Positions 26,901-34,562 of a DNA stretch of 42,249 bases are shown one piece after another (within the stretch, counting starts at the first letter, position 1; each line of letters starts with the position of its first letter). Where the stretch lies: positions 1 through 42,249 of the forward strand of contig NZ_PXWG01000051.1 in the NCBI RefSeq assembly GCF_003011965.1. Direction: 5' to 3'. The stretch is from Streptosporangium nondiastaticum (GTDB lineage: Bacteria; Actinomycetota; Actinomycetes; Streptomycetales; Streptomycetaceae). The notes beneath the pieces were generated by a model. The model was not told the origin of the DNA. It saw only the letters and a list, made by a program, of their open reading frames with translations, and ran no database searches. The translations under genes were made by a program, and so were the position numbers.

Positions 26901-26997
26901 GGGAACACCGGACAAGAAGTCCACCACCGACAACGCGACCGTCCGCGGCGGCGAGATCAACCAGGCCGCCGAGGCCGCCGAGGCCGCCAAGTCCTAA
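23980..26997 (+). CDS. Large tectonin-like repeat protein with a serine-rich segment
   Basis: A 1,005-residue protein. Residues about 20-165 form a region with LGRLLHSLALAPGESTRVAV. A serine-rich stretch (about 169-195, SSRGSQSSRSSSSGG) follows, then a helical part with RVVTNYNHMHAMSVQYYEVV (about 265-290). Residues about 360-585 contain tectonin-like propeller repeats (VYGVRKSDGSPLRFDP, IWALRADKAIMLFDGTTW, LWGITNEGKALVVEP). A beta-rich region and an alanine-rich helical tail complete it. No signal peptide is seen. ATG 23980 is preferred to upstream GTG/ATG codons that lack a good ribosome site; its own site is weak, so the start is uncertain. Propellers of this type bind glycans or proteins. 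It resembles the products of the 2,127-15,116 operon in style. Confidence 0.8.
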   Translation: MTNPSSTNSATASATTPANPSSASEVDKAMLDGATPKDLLPTTGNYPTEIVRYRSVVLTDIPGAKPGRKLTGAIDLGEENLPFYDRPAEGMIVTTEQSWKAEGVTLGRLLHSLALAPGESTRVAVVDWQRGTRATGTGSTTEADRLSSTTDQDRSISEVANAIAREEQHGSSRGSQSSRSSSSGGSMGGSLIFFSGGGSWSDSSNEGFTTAVSRSTGVKSVAAETAQRISARTQQVATAARSRNMTVVRETTQSEKEKVLTRVVTNYNHMHAMSVQYYEVVQVYNVTTKPVKLERCLFIPLQELTFSKTTLQRYKEVLASVAPAEWAKKIRETNPFDTAVRKLEACTAPEAPQVAHFDGVDLSDIAASPMGVYGVRKSDGSPLRFDPVARQWNPLPTTGLDTGLIRIAPGKDTIWALRADKAIMLFDGTTWRRDPQGGQGVALACGPDGTAYHVGIGPGHLIYQRAQNGEWQSLNASADDVAVVGKDRVWYCQQGKTYERSGGGWLERTPAPNVQRLSAGPDGTLWGITNEGKALVVEPGATAWTTPKQPFATITGIGEIVSSTSGDHWVLRTDGSLLRILMAQREAPVTFDSPSDADSSYASKIDVWYDEAGVRSIQVVFPGRTVRFGDTGGSGVLKRASYAFGPVDKLLSYDAWSGTAARGSLSGLRLTMTSGVANFGVAETTTAAPDLSEDAGGAAICGLFGATVKSGTRTYVSSLGFHVRGGSVPQAVLDHLNDNRRHYSQAVWANADELTLSRILANYSYTPAGSTASAVPLGMQLDPKPVAVTGNYLGFRWNFPTEQEREAWEKARQQSDTGLVKAVTTTIAIATNGVFAEAVLGRANSAEKIDLTRFWNWKDSPVQITAPDIAPVATGSRAKDLDLSVAGLGATQASFTPLVAMPDPTGMQAAQAITTANLFRDMSGLNTMGQVLTKGIEAAAAGDQAAGSRAQKAMETATKHLEAMADKALTAAGKGTPDKKSTTDNATVRGGEINQAAEAAEAAKS

Positions 26998-27027
26998 GCC
27001 GCAGCGAAGGCGCGACCACCCGCGCCA

Positions 27028-27057
27028 GGCGGGCCCGGACCACAACCCGGGCCCGCC
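27028..27057. terminator. Perfect GC-rich hairpin after the tectonin-like gene
   Basis: GGCGGGCCCGG (27028-27038) and CCGGGCCCGCC (27047-27057) flank an 8-base loop, 31 bp after the stop of the large gene. This is a confident terminator by position and stem quality. Confidence 0.8.
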
Positions 27058-27192
27058 CCACCCGAACAACAACACCCACCGACCGAACAGCCAGGGCCCA
27101 CGGGCACGCATGTCTTCAGCCGATCGGGCGCTCCCGCACGAGCGCAGCCCGTGGGCCTTGCACGCGCCGGGCCCGGTCGGCAGGGTGTCCAC

Positions 27193-27400
27193 GTGCGTGC
27201 TGATCTTGTCGCTGACGACCTGTGGGAGCGGGTGGCTCCGCTGCTGCCACTCGCTCCCCGCCGAGGCCACCGCCATCCCGGCCGACTCCGCGTCCCCGGC
27301 AGAGCCGCCCTCGCCGGCATCATGTACGTGCTGCGCACCGGCGTCGCCTGGCGCGACGTCCCCGCCGAGACCGTGGGCCGCTCCGGAGTCACAGCCTCAT
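27193..27400 (+). pseudogene. IS5-family transposase N-terminal fragment
   Basis: VRADLVADDLWERVAPLLPL, then HPGRLRVPGRAALAGIMYVL and RTGVAWRDVPAETVGRSGVT, is the N-terminal helical domain of an IS5-family transposase (DUF4096-like). Homology stops near 27,400 and no DDE residues remain. The matching C-terminal part of the same transposase type lies at 21,320-21,660 on the same strand. No inverted repeat was found here. Confidence 0.75.
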
Positions 27401-27578
27401 CGACGGTCGTCGGCGGTGTACTGCTCGCCGCGGTAGAACGGCGTCGGACGCTGCCGCGCCGCCGCCGAGGAGGACCGGGGGACCCCGGAATCCGGTGGAT
27501 CCCGGGGGTCCACCGCCACCCCGGAACCGGAGGCTGTCCCCATTCCTGGCGGACGGCGGCCGCCCGTACCGTCAACCC

Positions 27579-28475
27579 ATGGCACTTCAGCATGAGTTGA
27601 ATGAGTTGAGCGGCGGCAGGCGGGGCCGGACCGGGCCGTGCACCTACGTACTCGTCCACGGCACGCACAGCGCGGGAGCGTACTGGCTGCCCGTCGCGCA
27701 GGAGCTGAGCCTCCGCGGCCACCGCGTCATCGCCGTAGATCTCCCCCTGCACGGCTCGCAGGCCTTTGTGCCGGAGTCGTACCAGCGGCAGGACCTCGCC
27801 GCCATGGCCACCGAGCCCTCGCCGGTCGCGGCGCTGGGCCTGGACGACTACGAGCGGCATGTCACGCGCGTCGTGCGCCGGGCGGCCGCGCACGGACCCG
27901 TCGTCCTGGCCGGCCACAGCCTGGGGGGTGCCACGGTCAGCCGCGTGAGCGACGCCGTACCCGAGATGCTCCACCACATCTGCTACATGGCGGCTTTCTG
28001 CCCCAGCCCCGCCCTGCCGACCCCCGACGCGTGCACAGCGGCCCCGGAGAACGCGGACGCGCTCATCCCGCTCGGCCAGATCATCGGCGACCCCGACCTG
28101 CTCGGCGTCATGCGCCTCAACCCTCGTGCGGGAGACCCGAGTTACCTTGAGGCACTGCGGGAGATGATGTGCGCGGGCTATCCGGACAACGTGTTCCGGC
28201 AGCGCCTCGGCAGCATGCAGACGGACGAGTCGACCACGGCCTACGCGGGCCGGGCCGTGGGCCGGACGGAGACCTGGGGGCGCCTGCCGCGCACCTATCT
28301 CCGCTTCGGCAAGGATCGGACGATCGCCACGAAGCTCCAGGACAGGATGATCGCTGAGGCGGATGCCCGCACACCCCGCAACCGCTTCCGGGTCCACGAC
28401 TTCCCGGCCGCGCCCCACATCGGCCCGCTCGACCCCGCGCCGGTGGCGGACGCACTGGCGGCGCTCGCCCCGTAG
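27579..28475 (+). CDS. Alpha/beta hydrolase
   Basis: A 298-residue alpha/beta-hydrolase fold enzyme. The oxyanion-hole motif HGTHSAG starts at His27, and the nucleophile elbow GHSLGG has Ser114. The likely catalytic His is in the C-terminal PHIGP; an acidic residue near FGKDRTI is the probable third member. Such enzymes hydrolyse esters, lactones or similar bonds; the substrate cannot be inferred. There is no signal peptide. ATG 27579 lacks a clear ribosome site and might be read from a leaderless transcript. It follows the IS5 scrap and is followed by a strong bidirectional terminator. Confidence 0.85.
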   Translation: MALQHELNELSGGRRGRTGPCTYVLVHGTHSAGAYWLPVAQELSLRGHRVIAVDLPLHGSQAFVPESYQRQDLAAMATEPSPVAALGLDDYERHVTRVVRRAAAHGPVVLAGHSLGGATVSRVSDAVPEMLHHICYMAAFCPSPALPTPDACTAAPENADALIPLGQIIGDPDLLGVMRLNPRAGDPSYLEALREMMCAGYPDNVFRQRLGSMQTDESTTAYAGRAVGRTETWGRLPRTYLRFGKDRTIATKLQDRMIAEADARTPRNRFRVHDFPAAPHIGPLDPAPVADALAALAP

Positions 28476-28503
28476 GCGACGCCGGGGCGGGGTCGCTTGG
28501 GGC

Positions 28504-28538
28504 GCGCCGGCGGGGCCCGGGGCGGGTCCCGCCGGCGC
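28504..28538. terminator. Bidirectional hairpin between convergent genes
   Basis: GCGCCGGCGGG (28504-28514) and CCCGCCGGCGC (28528-28538) pair perfectly. The hairpin lies between the stop of the hydrolase (28475) and that of the leftward secreted-protein gene (28549), so it can serve both. Confidence 0.8.
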
Positions 28539-28548
28539 AGGAAGACGG

Positions 28549-28890
28549 CTAAGAGCCGAACCTGACGCTGTAGAGCTTGGCGCCGAAGTTGTTGCTGTAC
28601 TGGCCGGGCTGGAGGCTGCCCCACTCATTCGCGCAGTTGCCGTCGTAGTACACCGTGGCAGTGGCGTTGGTCTGGTTCGAGGCGCCGGTCGCGTGGAAGA
28701 GGGTCATGCACTGATGCAGAGGCGGGGCCACGATCTGTTGAGACCCGGCCGTGGCCGACTCGTAGTAGAACGTCCCGCTGGCGTCCGCATGGGCGGTGCT
28801 CATCGGCAACGCAGTAAAGAGGGCGAGGGCGGCACCCGTGGCCAGCGCCAGGCGGCCGAAGCTGGTCCCTCGAAGGCGCGTATTGGTCAT
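28549..28890 (-). CDS. Small secreted protein
   Basis: A 113-residue protein with a Sec signal peptide: MTNTRLRG, a hydrophobic core (LALATGAALALFTALP) and a probable cut after AHA near residue 35. The mature part has about 78 residues, is rich in S, T, Y and N, and has two cysteines (HQCMTL and GNCANEW) that may pair. The start at 28890 is chosen because it begins the signal peptide. I do not recognise the family. Confidence 0.8.
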   Translation of the reverse strand: MTNTRLRGTSFGRLALATGAALALFTALPMSTAHADASGTFYYESATAGSQQIVAPPLHQCMTLFHATGASNQTNATATVYYDGNCANEWGSLQPGQYSNNFGAKLYSVRFGS

Positions 28891-29058
28891 GAACGCAACG
28901 GTTCCAGAAGCCACCCGGGGCGCCCAGGGAGCTTCACCCTTGCGCACCGAGAGGCGGAAGCACCCAGAACCCTACGCGCCCCCACCACACCTCGGGCGCG
29001 CCCCCGTGCCACACCCCTCGTCGCCCGGTGGCCACGGGGCGCGAGGCGCCCAGAAATG

Positions 29059-29097
29059 CCGTTCGGGGAACCGTCACTGTGACCGTTCCCCGAACGG
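29059..29097. repeat. 39-bp inverted repeat upstream of the IS1182-type element
   Basis: CCGTTCGGGGAAC (29059-29071) and GTTCCCCGAACGG (29085-29097) are perfect complements. Inside them, GTCAC and GTGAC pair around a central T, leaving one C-C mismatch. It lies about 65 bp left of the element's end and 170 bp upstream of the small secreted-protein gene. It could be a terminator, an operator or an insertion target. Confidence 0.75.
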
Positions 29098-29161
29098 CTG
29101 GCTCTCGTCTGCTCTCCCCTGTCTCGCCGCTGACCTCGGCGGGCGGGTTCGGAAACAGGCA

Positions 29162-31002
29162 CTTGACTCTGTCGGTGATCTTGGAGTTGCCGAGGTCAGG
29201 TGCCCAGGGTTCGTCAGGACTTCGGCCAGGGGATCGCGCGTTGGTCGAGGTAGTGCTGGAAGGCAGTCGGTCGGCGGGTGGTGGGGGTTTCCTCGGCTGG
29301 TGGCAGTCCGCTGAGGCGCTCGATGTTGACGGCGATGGCTGTCAGGATGTGCTGGACGTGGGCCTTTCCCTGGCCTCGGTAGCGGCAGCATCGCATGCCG
29401 TGTCCGTGGGCGAACTCGTTGCCCGTGCCCTCCGCTCCGGAGCGGACCGCGTATCGGGCCTTCCACTCGGGCGTCTGTTGCTCGGCGCGGACGCGGAGTT
29501 GCAGGTCGCGGAGTTCTCGAGAGGGAAAGCCCACGGTGCGGGCGCTGTCGGCGGTGCTGGTGCACTGGGCGCGGGCCGGGCAGGGGCGGCACTGGCTCTT
29601 GGTGAACCTGGCCACGATCAGCGGGGCCGCGGTGGGTGAGGACGTCGGGTAGGGGCCGTGCCAGCCCGCGCTGACCTGCCCCTGGGGACAGGTGACCTGC
29701 TGACGATCGAAGTCGATATGGAAGTCGTCCCGGGCGAAGCCCTCGCCTCGGCGGTGCTGGTGCGTGGGGTTGGTCTTCAGCGGCCCGGAGACGGTGACCT
29801 GGTGTTCACGGGCGGCTTGTTCCAGGTGGGGCAGGGAGGTGTAGCCGGCGTCGACCAGGTGCTCGGCGGGCAGCAGCCCGCGACGCGCCAGGCGGGTGTG
29901 GATGCCGGGCAGGACCTGGCTGTCGTGGGTGGTGGCCGCAGTGGTGGCGACATACGTGATCACGTTGAGGCCGTCGGGAGCGCACGAATCGGTCAGATGA
30001 GCGGCGAACCCCTTCCAGCTGATGATGTGCCCGTGCCGTGCATAGCGGGCCGAGGTGTCGTAGGGCGAGACGATCACCCTCGACGACGGCGGCAGTCCCG
30101 CCCCGCCTTCCTTCTCGGCGGTGCGCCAGCGCAGGTGTCCTGCGGCGTCACGGTGGTAGTTCTGCACCATGATCTACCGCAGGGCCTGGACGCGAGGGCC
30201 TGGTATGCGGTCCGCTCCGTGCCGGTGGAGGTGTTCCAGGAGCCGGACGGCGTCGTTTCCGGCGGCGAGGATCCTGGTCATGGGCTTGGTGGGGTTCTTG
30301 CCCAGGCGGACGGGCCGGCCGTAGCGGTGCCCCCAGTCCTCATCGACCAGCTCATCCAACAGGTGCGGGGAGGTGCCGGCGACCTCTTCGAGTGCGGCGC
30401 GGACCGCCTCGGTGACCAGCTCCAGGCGGGTCAGGTCACGTACTGCGGCCAGGACGTGGGTGGAGTCGGTGCGCTGTGTGGTGCGCTCGCGCACCAGTCC
30501 AGCCTCCTTGAGCCGGGCCAGCGCGAGGTCCAGGAGGCGGTCGGCACGGCCGTCCTCAGCGAGACGGTCGCGGAAGTCGGCGAGCACGCTGTGGTGGAGG
30601 CCGGGATCGTCCAGCTCCATGGCCATGGCGTACTTGAAGTCGATGCGGCAGCGGACCGCCTCGGCGGCCTGCCGGTCCGACAGGCCGAGCAGGAACTGCA
30701 GCACGCAGACGGTGGCCAGCTGAGCGGGCGAAAGACCAGGACGTCCGTCCCTGGGGTACCAGTCGGCGAAGTCCTCGTCACGCCACAGCCCGCCCAGCCG
30801 ATCCCGTACCCATAACGCCGTCGTGCCGCTCGGTTGCTTGCCCGCGCGACCTGCGCGGTCAGAGGCGGAACATGCTCACCGGAACGGGGGCGCAGGGACA
30901 ACAGGTACCTCGACGGCTTCGTCGGTCGACAAGAACCACCCGAGCATGCCCGTTGGCCGCGCTGCGGCACCGGGAAACTCCAAGATCACCGACAGAGTCA
31001 AG
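29162..31002 (-). mobile_element. IS1182-family insertion sequence, complete ends, inactive
   Basis: Perfect 27-bp terminal inverted repeats bound the element: 29162-29188, beginning CTTGACTCTGTCGGTG, and 30976-31002 in inverted form. A weaker match (ACAGG) extends just outside both. The length of about 1.84 kb fits the family. The single transposase gene inside is broken twice. No clear target-site duplication was seen. Confidence 0.9.
29214..30930 (-). pseudogene. IS1182-family transposase, frameshift plus in-frame stop
   Basis: Read leftward, the N-terminal part (HVPPLTAQVARAS) shifts frame near 30,835 by an apparent 1-bp loss, then continues as GTTALWVRDRLGGLWRDEDF and LSDRQAAEAVRCRIDFKYA. 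At 30174-30176 a TAG replaces a codon, probably CAG, within ALR-stop-IMVQNYHRD. The same frame then runs to 29214 with DAGYTSLPHLEQ, a cysteine cluster (CRPCPARAQC) and HGHGMRCCRYRGQ, typical of the C-terminal domain. Both lesions would block full-length protein, so this copy could move only with help in trans. The exact start codon is uncertain. Confidence 0.85.
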
Positions 31003-31223
31003 AACCTGTGTCACATCACCTTTCCACAGGTCACGGCGTTTTTGAGAGGTGGTGGAGCGTCTCGTTGCCGTTCGATTCGGGGGGCGCGAAGGTGTGTGAA
31101 GGGAGTTTGTCCGTGCTTCGAGGCAGAGCTTGTGCGGTGTTTGGCTGCCGATACACCTGGTATGAGCCCCTGGGTCCGTGCTGTCCTGAGATGAGGACGT
31201 TCTCAGGGCGGTGAGGTCCTGTT

Positions 31224-32114
31224 ATGAACAGCGGGGTTCAGTTTGTTCTGCCGCCGTTGGTGCTGCCGTTCTCCCAGCAGCTCCATTCCGAAGCTGCCGA
31301 GGCCGCCGCTCATGCGCGGGCGTGGGCTGCCCGTACCGGCCTGTATGCCACACCGCAGGTAGCCGACCGGGCCTACCGTCAACTGTGCGACCGGTTTGCC
31401 GCCTGGGTCTATCCCACCGCACCCCGTAGCCGTCTGGACACGCTCGCCTGTCTGGATCTGATGATGTTCCTCGATGATGACCACGCCGACGAGGGCGCTG
31501 CCCGGCTCCGCCCGCTCACGGCCTCTCCGCTGCTGGAGGTCATCGAGGAGCCCATGAGCCCGGTCTGGTGCTCACGCTTCCGCGCCCACCTTGCCGAGTG
31601 GGAACAGGCCAACGTCCAGGCCGGATTCCGCCGCGCACGCTCCGGCCCGCCGCCCGTGCTGGGTGAGTACGTCCCCTGGCGCCGCGTCTCCTCGACCCTC
31701 ATCTGGCACTTCGACCTGGTCGAGTACGCTCACGGCTTCGAGCTGCCGGACGACTTCTTGGCCGGCACCCTGCATCATGACGTGGTTGACTGCGCTGCCG
31801 ACGTCATCGCCTGGACAAACGATCTGTTCTCCGCTCCCAAGGAGCTCTCCCGGGGGGAACCGAACAACCTCCTGGCAGTGCTTGCCCATCATCACCGGAT
31901 CAGCCTGCAGCACGCCGCCCAGGACACAGCCGACCGGATCACCGGCCGCGCCCGGCAGTTCCTTGAGTTCCGCGCTGCGCTGGTGCCTGCGGCCCACCAG
32001 GGGCCCACTGCCGAAGGTCTTCTGCTGGAGTGGGCTGATCACCTGGGCCTGTGGGCGGGCGGCAATCTTGCCTTCTGCCGGGAATCAGGCCGGTACCCGC
32101 TCCGGTGTGCCTGA
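31224..32114 (+). CDS. Class I terpene synthase
   Basis: A 296-residue bacterial terpene cyclase. The aspartate-rich metal motif DDDHADE lies at residues 84-90 (FLDDDHADE). The NSE triad is NDLFSAPKE with N199, S203 and E207, and Arg290-Tyr291 near the C-terminus gives the RY pair. It also has the DLVEYAHGFELP segment typical of the active-site helix. It should ionise a prenyl diphosphate with Mg2+ to give a cyclic terpene; whether mono-, sesqui- or diterpene cannot be read. Its length is slightly below the usual 320-350. ATG 31224 follows GGTGAGG. It lies 220 bp from an IS1182-type element, with no P450 or prenyltransferase nearby. Confidence 0.92.
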   Translation: MNSGVQFVLPPLVLPFSQQLHSEAAEAAAHARAWAARTGLYATPQVADRAYRQLCDRFAAWVYPTAPRSRLDTLACLDLMMFLDDDHADEGAARLRPLTASPLLEVIEEPMSPVWCSRFRAHLAEWEQANVQAGFRRARSGPPPVLGEYVPWRRVSSTLIWHFDLVEYAHGFELPDDFLAGTLHHDVVDCAADVIAWTNDLFSAPKELSRGEPNNLLAVLAHHHRISLQHAAQDTADRITGRARQFLEFRAALVPAAHQGPTAEGLLLEWADHLGLWAGGNLAFCRESGRYPLRCA

Positions 32115-32210
32115 TCTGTGCTTCATAGCCACGTGACCTGGGGAAAGAGGATGTGACACAGCTTCTCACACCGGTCACTCGCGGAGAGAGGGGCGTCCGG
32201 CTCGCCGGGG

Positions 32211-33200
32211 TCATGGCTGGGCGATGGGGGCCTGCATGTGCTGGCTGATCCATTCCATGGGGCCCGTGCCCATGCCGCATACGTAGCCGGCGGCGTTGTG
32301 GCGGCCTTCCGGGTATTTCGGTCACGGTGGTGTGGACGGGGCCTTGGTTGCCGTAGGTGCGGACGAATTCCTTGACGCCGCCTGTGGTGAGGGGGTGTTC
32401 CCTGGTGCCGTACTGGAAGGCGAGGCAGACGTCGGGGCCCTTGGTGTGGATCAGCTGCCGGGCGAGCTGGTTGGGGTTGTTGGCCTGCTTGGCGGCTTCG
32501 TGTCCGGCCCAGTGCGGGGAGTCGGGGACGATGTCGGGGCCGGAGGCGTGACGGCCTTGAGCTTGTCCGGGTGCTTCAGGACGGACTTCAGGCCGGCGAA
32601 GCCGCCGCTGGAGGAGCCCATGAAGGCCCAGCCGTCGCGGGAGGTGAAGGTGCGGAAGTTGGCGCGGACGAAGTCGGGGACGTCCTCGGTGAGCCAGGTG
32701 CCCATCTTCGGCCGGCCGGGGATGTCGCTGCCGTCGTGGTGGTCCTCCTGCTTGTCGGTGCCGGGATTGAGGACGGGCATGACGACGATGAACGGCAGGC
32801 TCCTGCCCTCGCGGGACCAGGCGGCGATGGAGGACTGGAGTTTGGGTTGGAGCCGATCCAGTAGTTGCCGTCGGCCCCGGGCCCGCCGGGCAGGGCGATC
32901 AGCACCGGGAAGCCGCTCCTGACGTACTTCGCCTCGTCGTACTGTTCGGGCCACCACACCCACACCTTGCCGGTGAAGCCCGACCTCGCCCCGTGCAGCG
33001 TGGTCTTGGCGATCTTGGTGCCGTCGCCCAGCGTGCTTTCCAGGCTCAGTTGTGTGGGGCCGGTGGGCATCAGCGTTCCCGGAACCGCGTCGCCCTGGCC
33101 GGCTGCAGCCGGGCCTCGGGAGACGGGCCACCGCAGCGGTCCACCGCCGCCTGGCACGCGGGGAACGGCCCCGCGGCTCGGGCGAGCGGTCAGATTGCGG
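32211..33200 (-). pseudogene. Esterase-like alpha/beta-hydrolase gene with three frameshifts
   Basis: Leftward, the sequence reads LMPTGPTQLSLESTLGDGTK and GFPVLIALPGGPGADGNYWI, then shifts frame to SIAAWSREGRSLPFIVVMPV, DVPDFVRANFRTF and AFMGSSSGGFAGLKSVLKHP. It shifts again to SGPDIVPDSPHWAGHEAAKQ and GPDVCLAFQYGTREH, and a third time to NAAGYVCGMGTGPMEWISQH, with the stop at 32211. The GSSSGG nucleophile elbow and overall plan fit the putative-esterase (esterase D-like) family. Three single-base shifts in one gene make it a pseudogene unless the sequence is poor here. The start is near 33,200 and uncertain. Confidence 0.8.
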
Positions 33201-33357
33201 GAAAAGCGGCATGAGGCATCTCCCGAAAGGGAGTTGTTACGGATCGAGCGGCGCGTCCTGCGCATGGCTGGTACCGGTGCGGACCGGGCAGGGCCGAACG
33301 CGACGCCCCCCACAGCGGGCAGCACGAGGGAAAGGGGCCGTCCGTATCCGGCAGGGC

Positions 33358-34545
33358 TCAGTGCGTGGCGAGGTGGCGTTCGAGGGGAGTGCGGTAGCAG
33401 GGGGTGACCCGGGTTTCGTCGAGGAACGTGGCCAGGCGGGTGGTCTCCGCCTCGATGGTGGTGCGGATTTCGCGGCCGGGGTCGGTGAGGAGGTGGTGGT
33501 TGATGTGGCCGTCGGGGTGCTGGGCCCAGGCGCCGATGATGCGGCCGCCTGACCAGAGGGTGGGGCCGATGTTGCCGTTGCGGTCGAAGAGGGCTTTGGT
33601 GTGCTCGGGGTCGAGGTAGAAGCCGCGGTGGCGCCAGCCCATCGCGGTGGGGTCGAGACCGGGAAGCAGGGCGACCGCCGGCTCAGAGTCCTCAACGTCA
33701 TCGAGGCTGTCGAGGTCTTCGAGGAGGAGGTAGCCGGTGCCTTCGTCGAGTTCGACGGCCTGGGCACCGGTGGCGGCCAGGGCCTTGCGGGTGTCGGTGA
33801 GGTTCCAGCCCGTCCACCACTTGAGGTCGTCGACGGTGACCGGGCCGAATGCCTTGATGTAGTGGCGGGCCAGGGTGGTCTTCGCCTCCGCGACGGGTAT
33901 GCGGGGCAGGGGCCGGGCCGGGGCCCAGCGGAACTGTGCCGAGGTCCACGAGCCGGCGGGGCGGGAGCGGCGTATGCGGCCCTCGGCCGCGAGCACGGCC
34001 AGGACGGTCGAGCTGATGCGCTGGCGGGACTCGTACGGTTTCCCGGGGAAGGTGACGATCTGCTCGCGCAGGTCGGGTACGTCGACGGCGAGTTGGGCGG
34101 CGGTGGCCTCGCCACGCTCGGTGAGGGCTGCGAGCGTGGCTTGCTCGGCGGCTGCGTAGCGGCGTTCGTCCCAGCCGAGGGTGTCCCGGATTTTGGCCAG
34201 GGTGTCGGTGCGGTGTCCGGTGGTGTCGCGGACGGTGGCGGACCAGGCGGTGGGGGCCAGGCGGGCGGGGAGGACGAACATGGTGCGGCGCATGCACCGG
34301 ATCCGCTCCAGCACCGGGGCACCGTCGGGGGCGTTGTAGAGGGCGTGCTCGACGGCGGCGACGGTGGGGGTGTGCATGCGGGCGGCCGCGGCGAGGAAGA
34401 CGGTGGCAGGGTCGGTGGCATGCAGGCCGACCAGGGCCTCGGCCACTGCCTCAACCGCCTTCTCCCGCACCGGCGGTGCGAGGAGGTGGCGGCGGACGAG
34501 GCGGGCGCGGCGCTGGCCGGCGGTGATGCGGGGCAGGGCGGTCAT
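33358..34545 (-). CDS. HTH_42 (AlkZ-like) winged-helix DNA-binding protein
   Basis: A 395-residue protein of the winged-helix DNA-binding (HTH_42/DUF1006) family, which includes the DNA glycosylases AlkZ and YcaQ that repair bulky or crosslinked alkylated bases. Family features seen are TAGQRRARLVRRHLL, GLHATDPATVFLAAAARM, MRRTMFVLPARLAP, GPVTVDDLKWWTGW, LLPGLDPTAMGWRHRGFYL and IGAWAQHPDGHI. The AlkZ catalytic QxQ site corresponds to His42-Ala43-Thr44 here, so glycosylase activity is uncertain. ATG 34545 starts the conserved region and lies 17 bp after the upstream VOC gene, so the two are cotranscribed. It may protect against a DNA-damaging metabolite; this is inferred. Confidence 0.85.
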   Translation of the reverse strand: MTALPRITAGQRRARLVRRHLLAPPVREKAVEAVAEALVGLHATDPATVFLAAAARMHTPTVAAVEHALYNAPDGAPVLERIRCMRRTMFVLPARLAPTAWSATVRDTTGHRTDTLAKIRDTLGWDERRYAAAEQATLAALTERGEATAAQLAVDVPDLREQIVTFPGKPYESRQRISSTVLAVLAAEGRIRRSRPAGSWTSAQFRWAPARPLPRIPVAEAKTTLARHYIKAFGPVTVDDLKWWTGWNLTDTRKALAATGAQAVELDEGTGYLLLEDLDSLDDVEDSEPAVALLPGLDPTAMGWRHRGFYLDPEHTKALFDRNGNIGPTLWSGGRIIGAWAQHPDGHINHHLLTDPGREIRTTIEAETTRLATFLDETRVTPCYRTPLERHLATH

Positions 34546-34562
34546 GTGGCGGGCGGGGGCTT

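Noticed and set aside
2127..26997. Contractile injection system or phage-tail cluster
   Set aside because: No sheath, tube, baseplate, AAA+ ATPase or tail-fibre gene was recognised; only large binding-type proteins are present.
29658..30815. Rightward 385-codon frame within the IS element
   Set aside because: It is antisense to the recognised transposase and shows no family resemblance.
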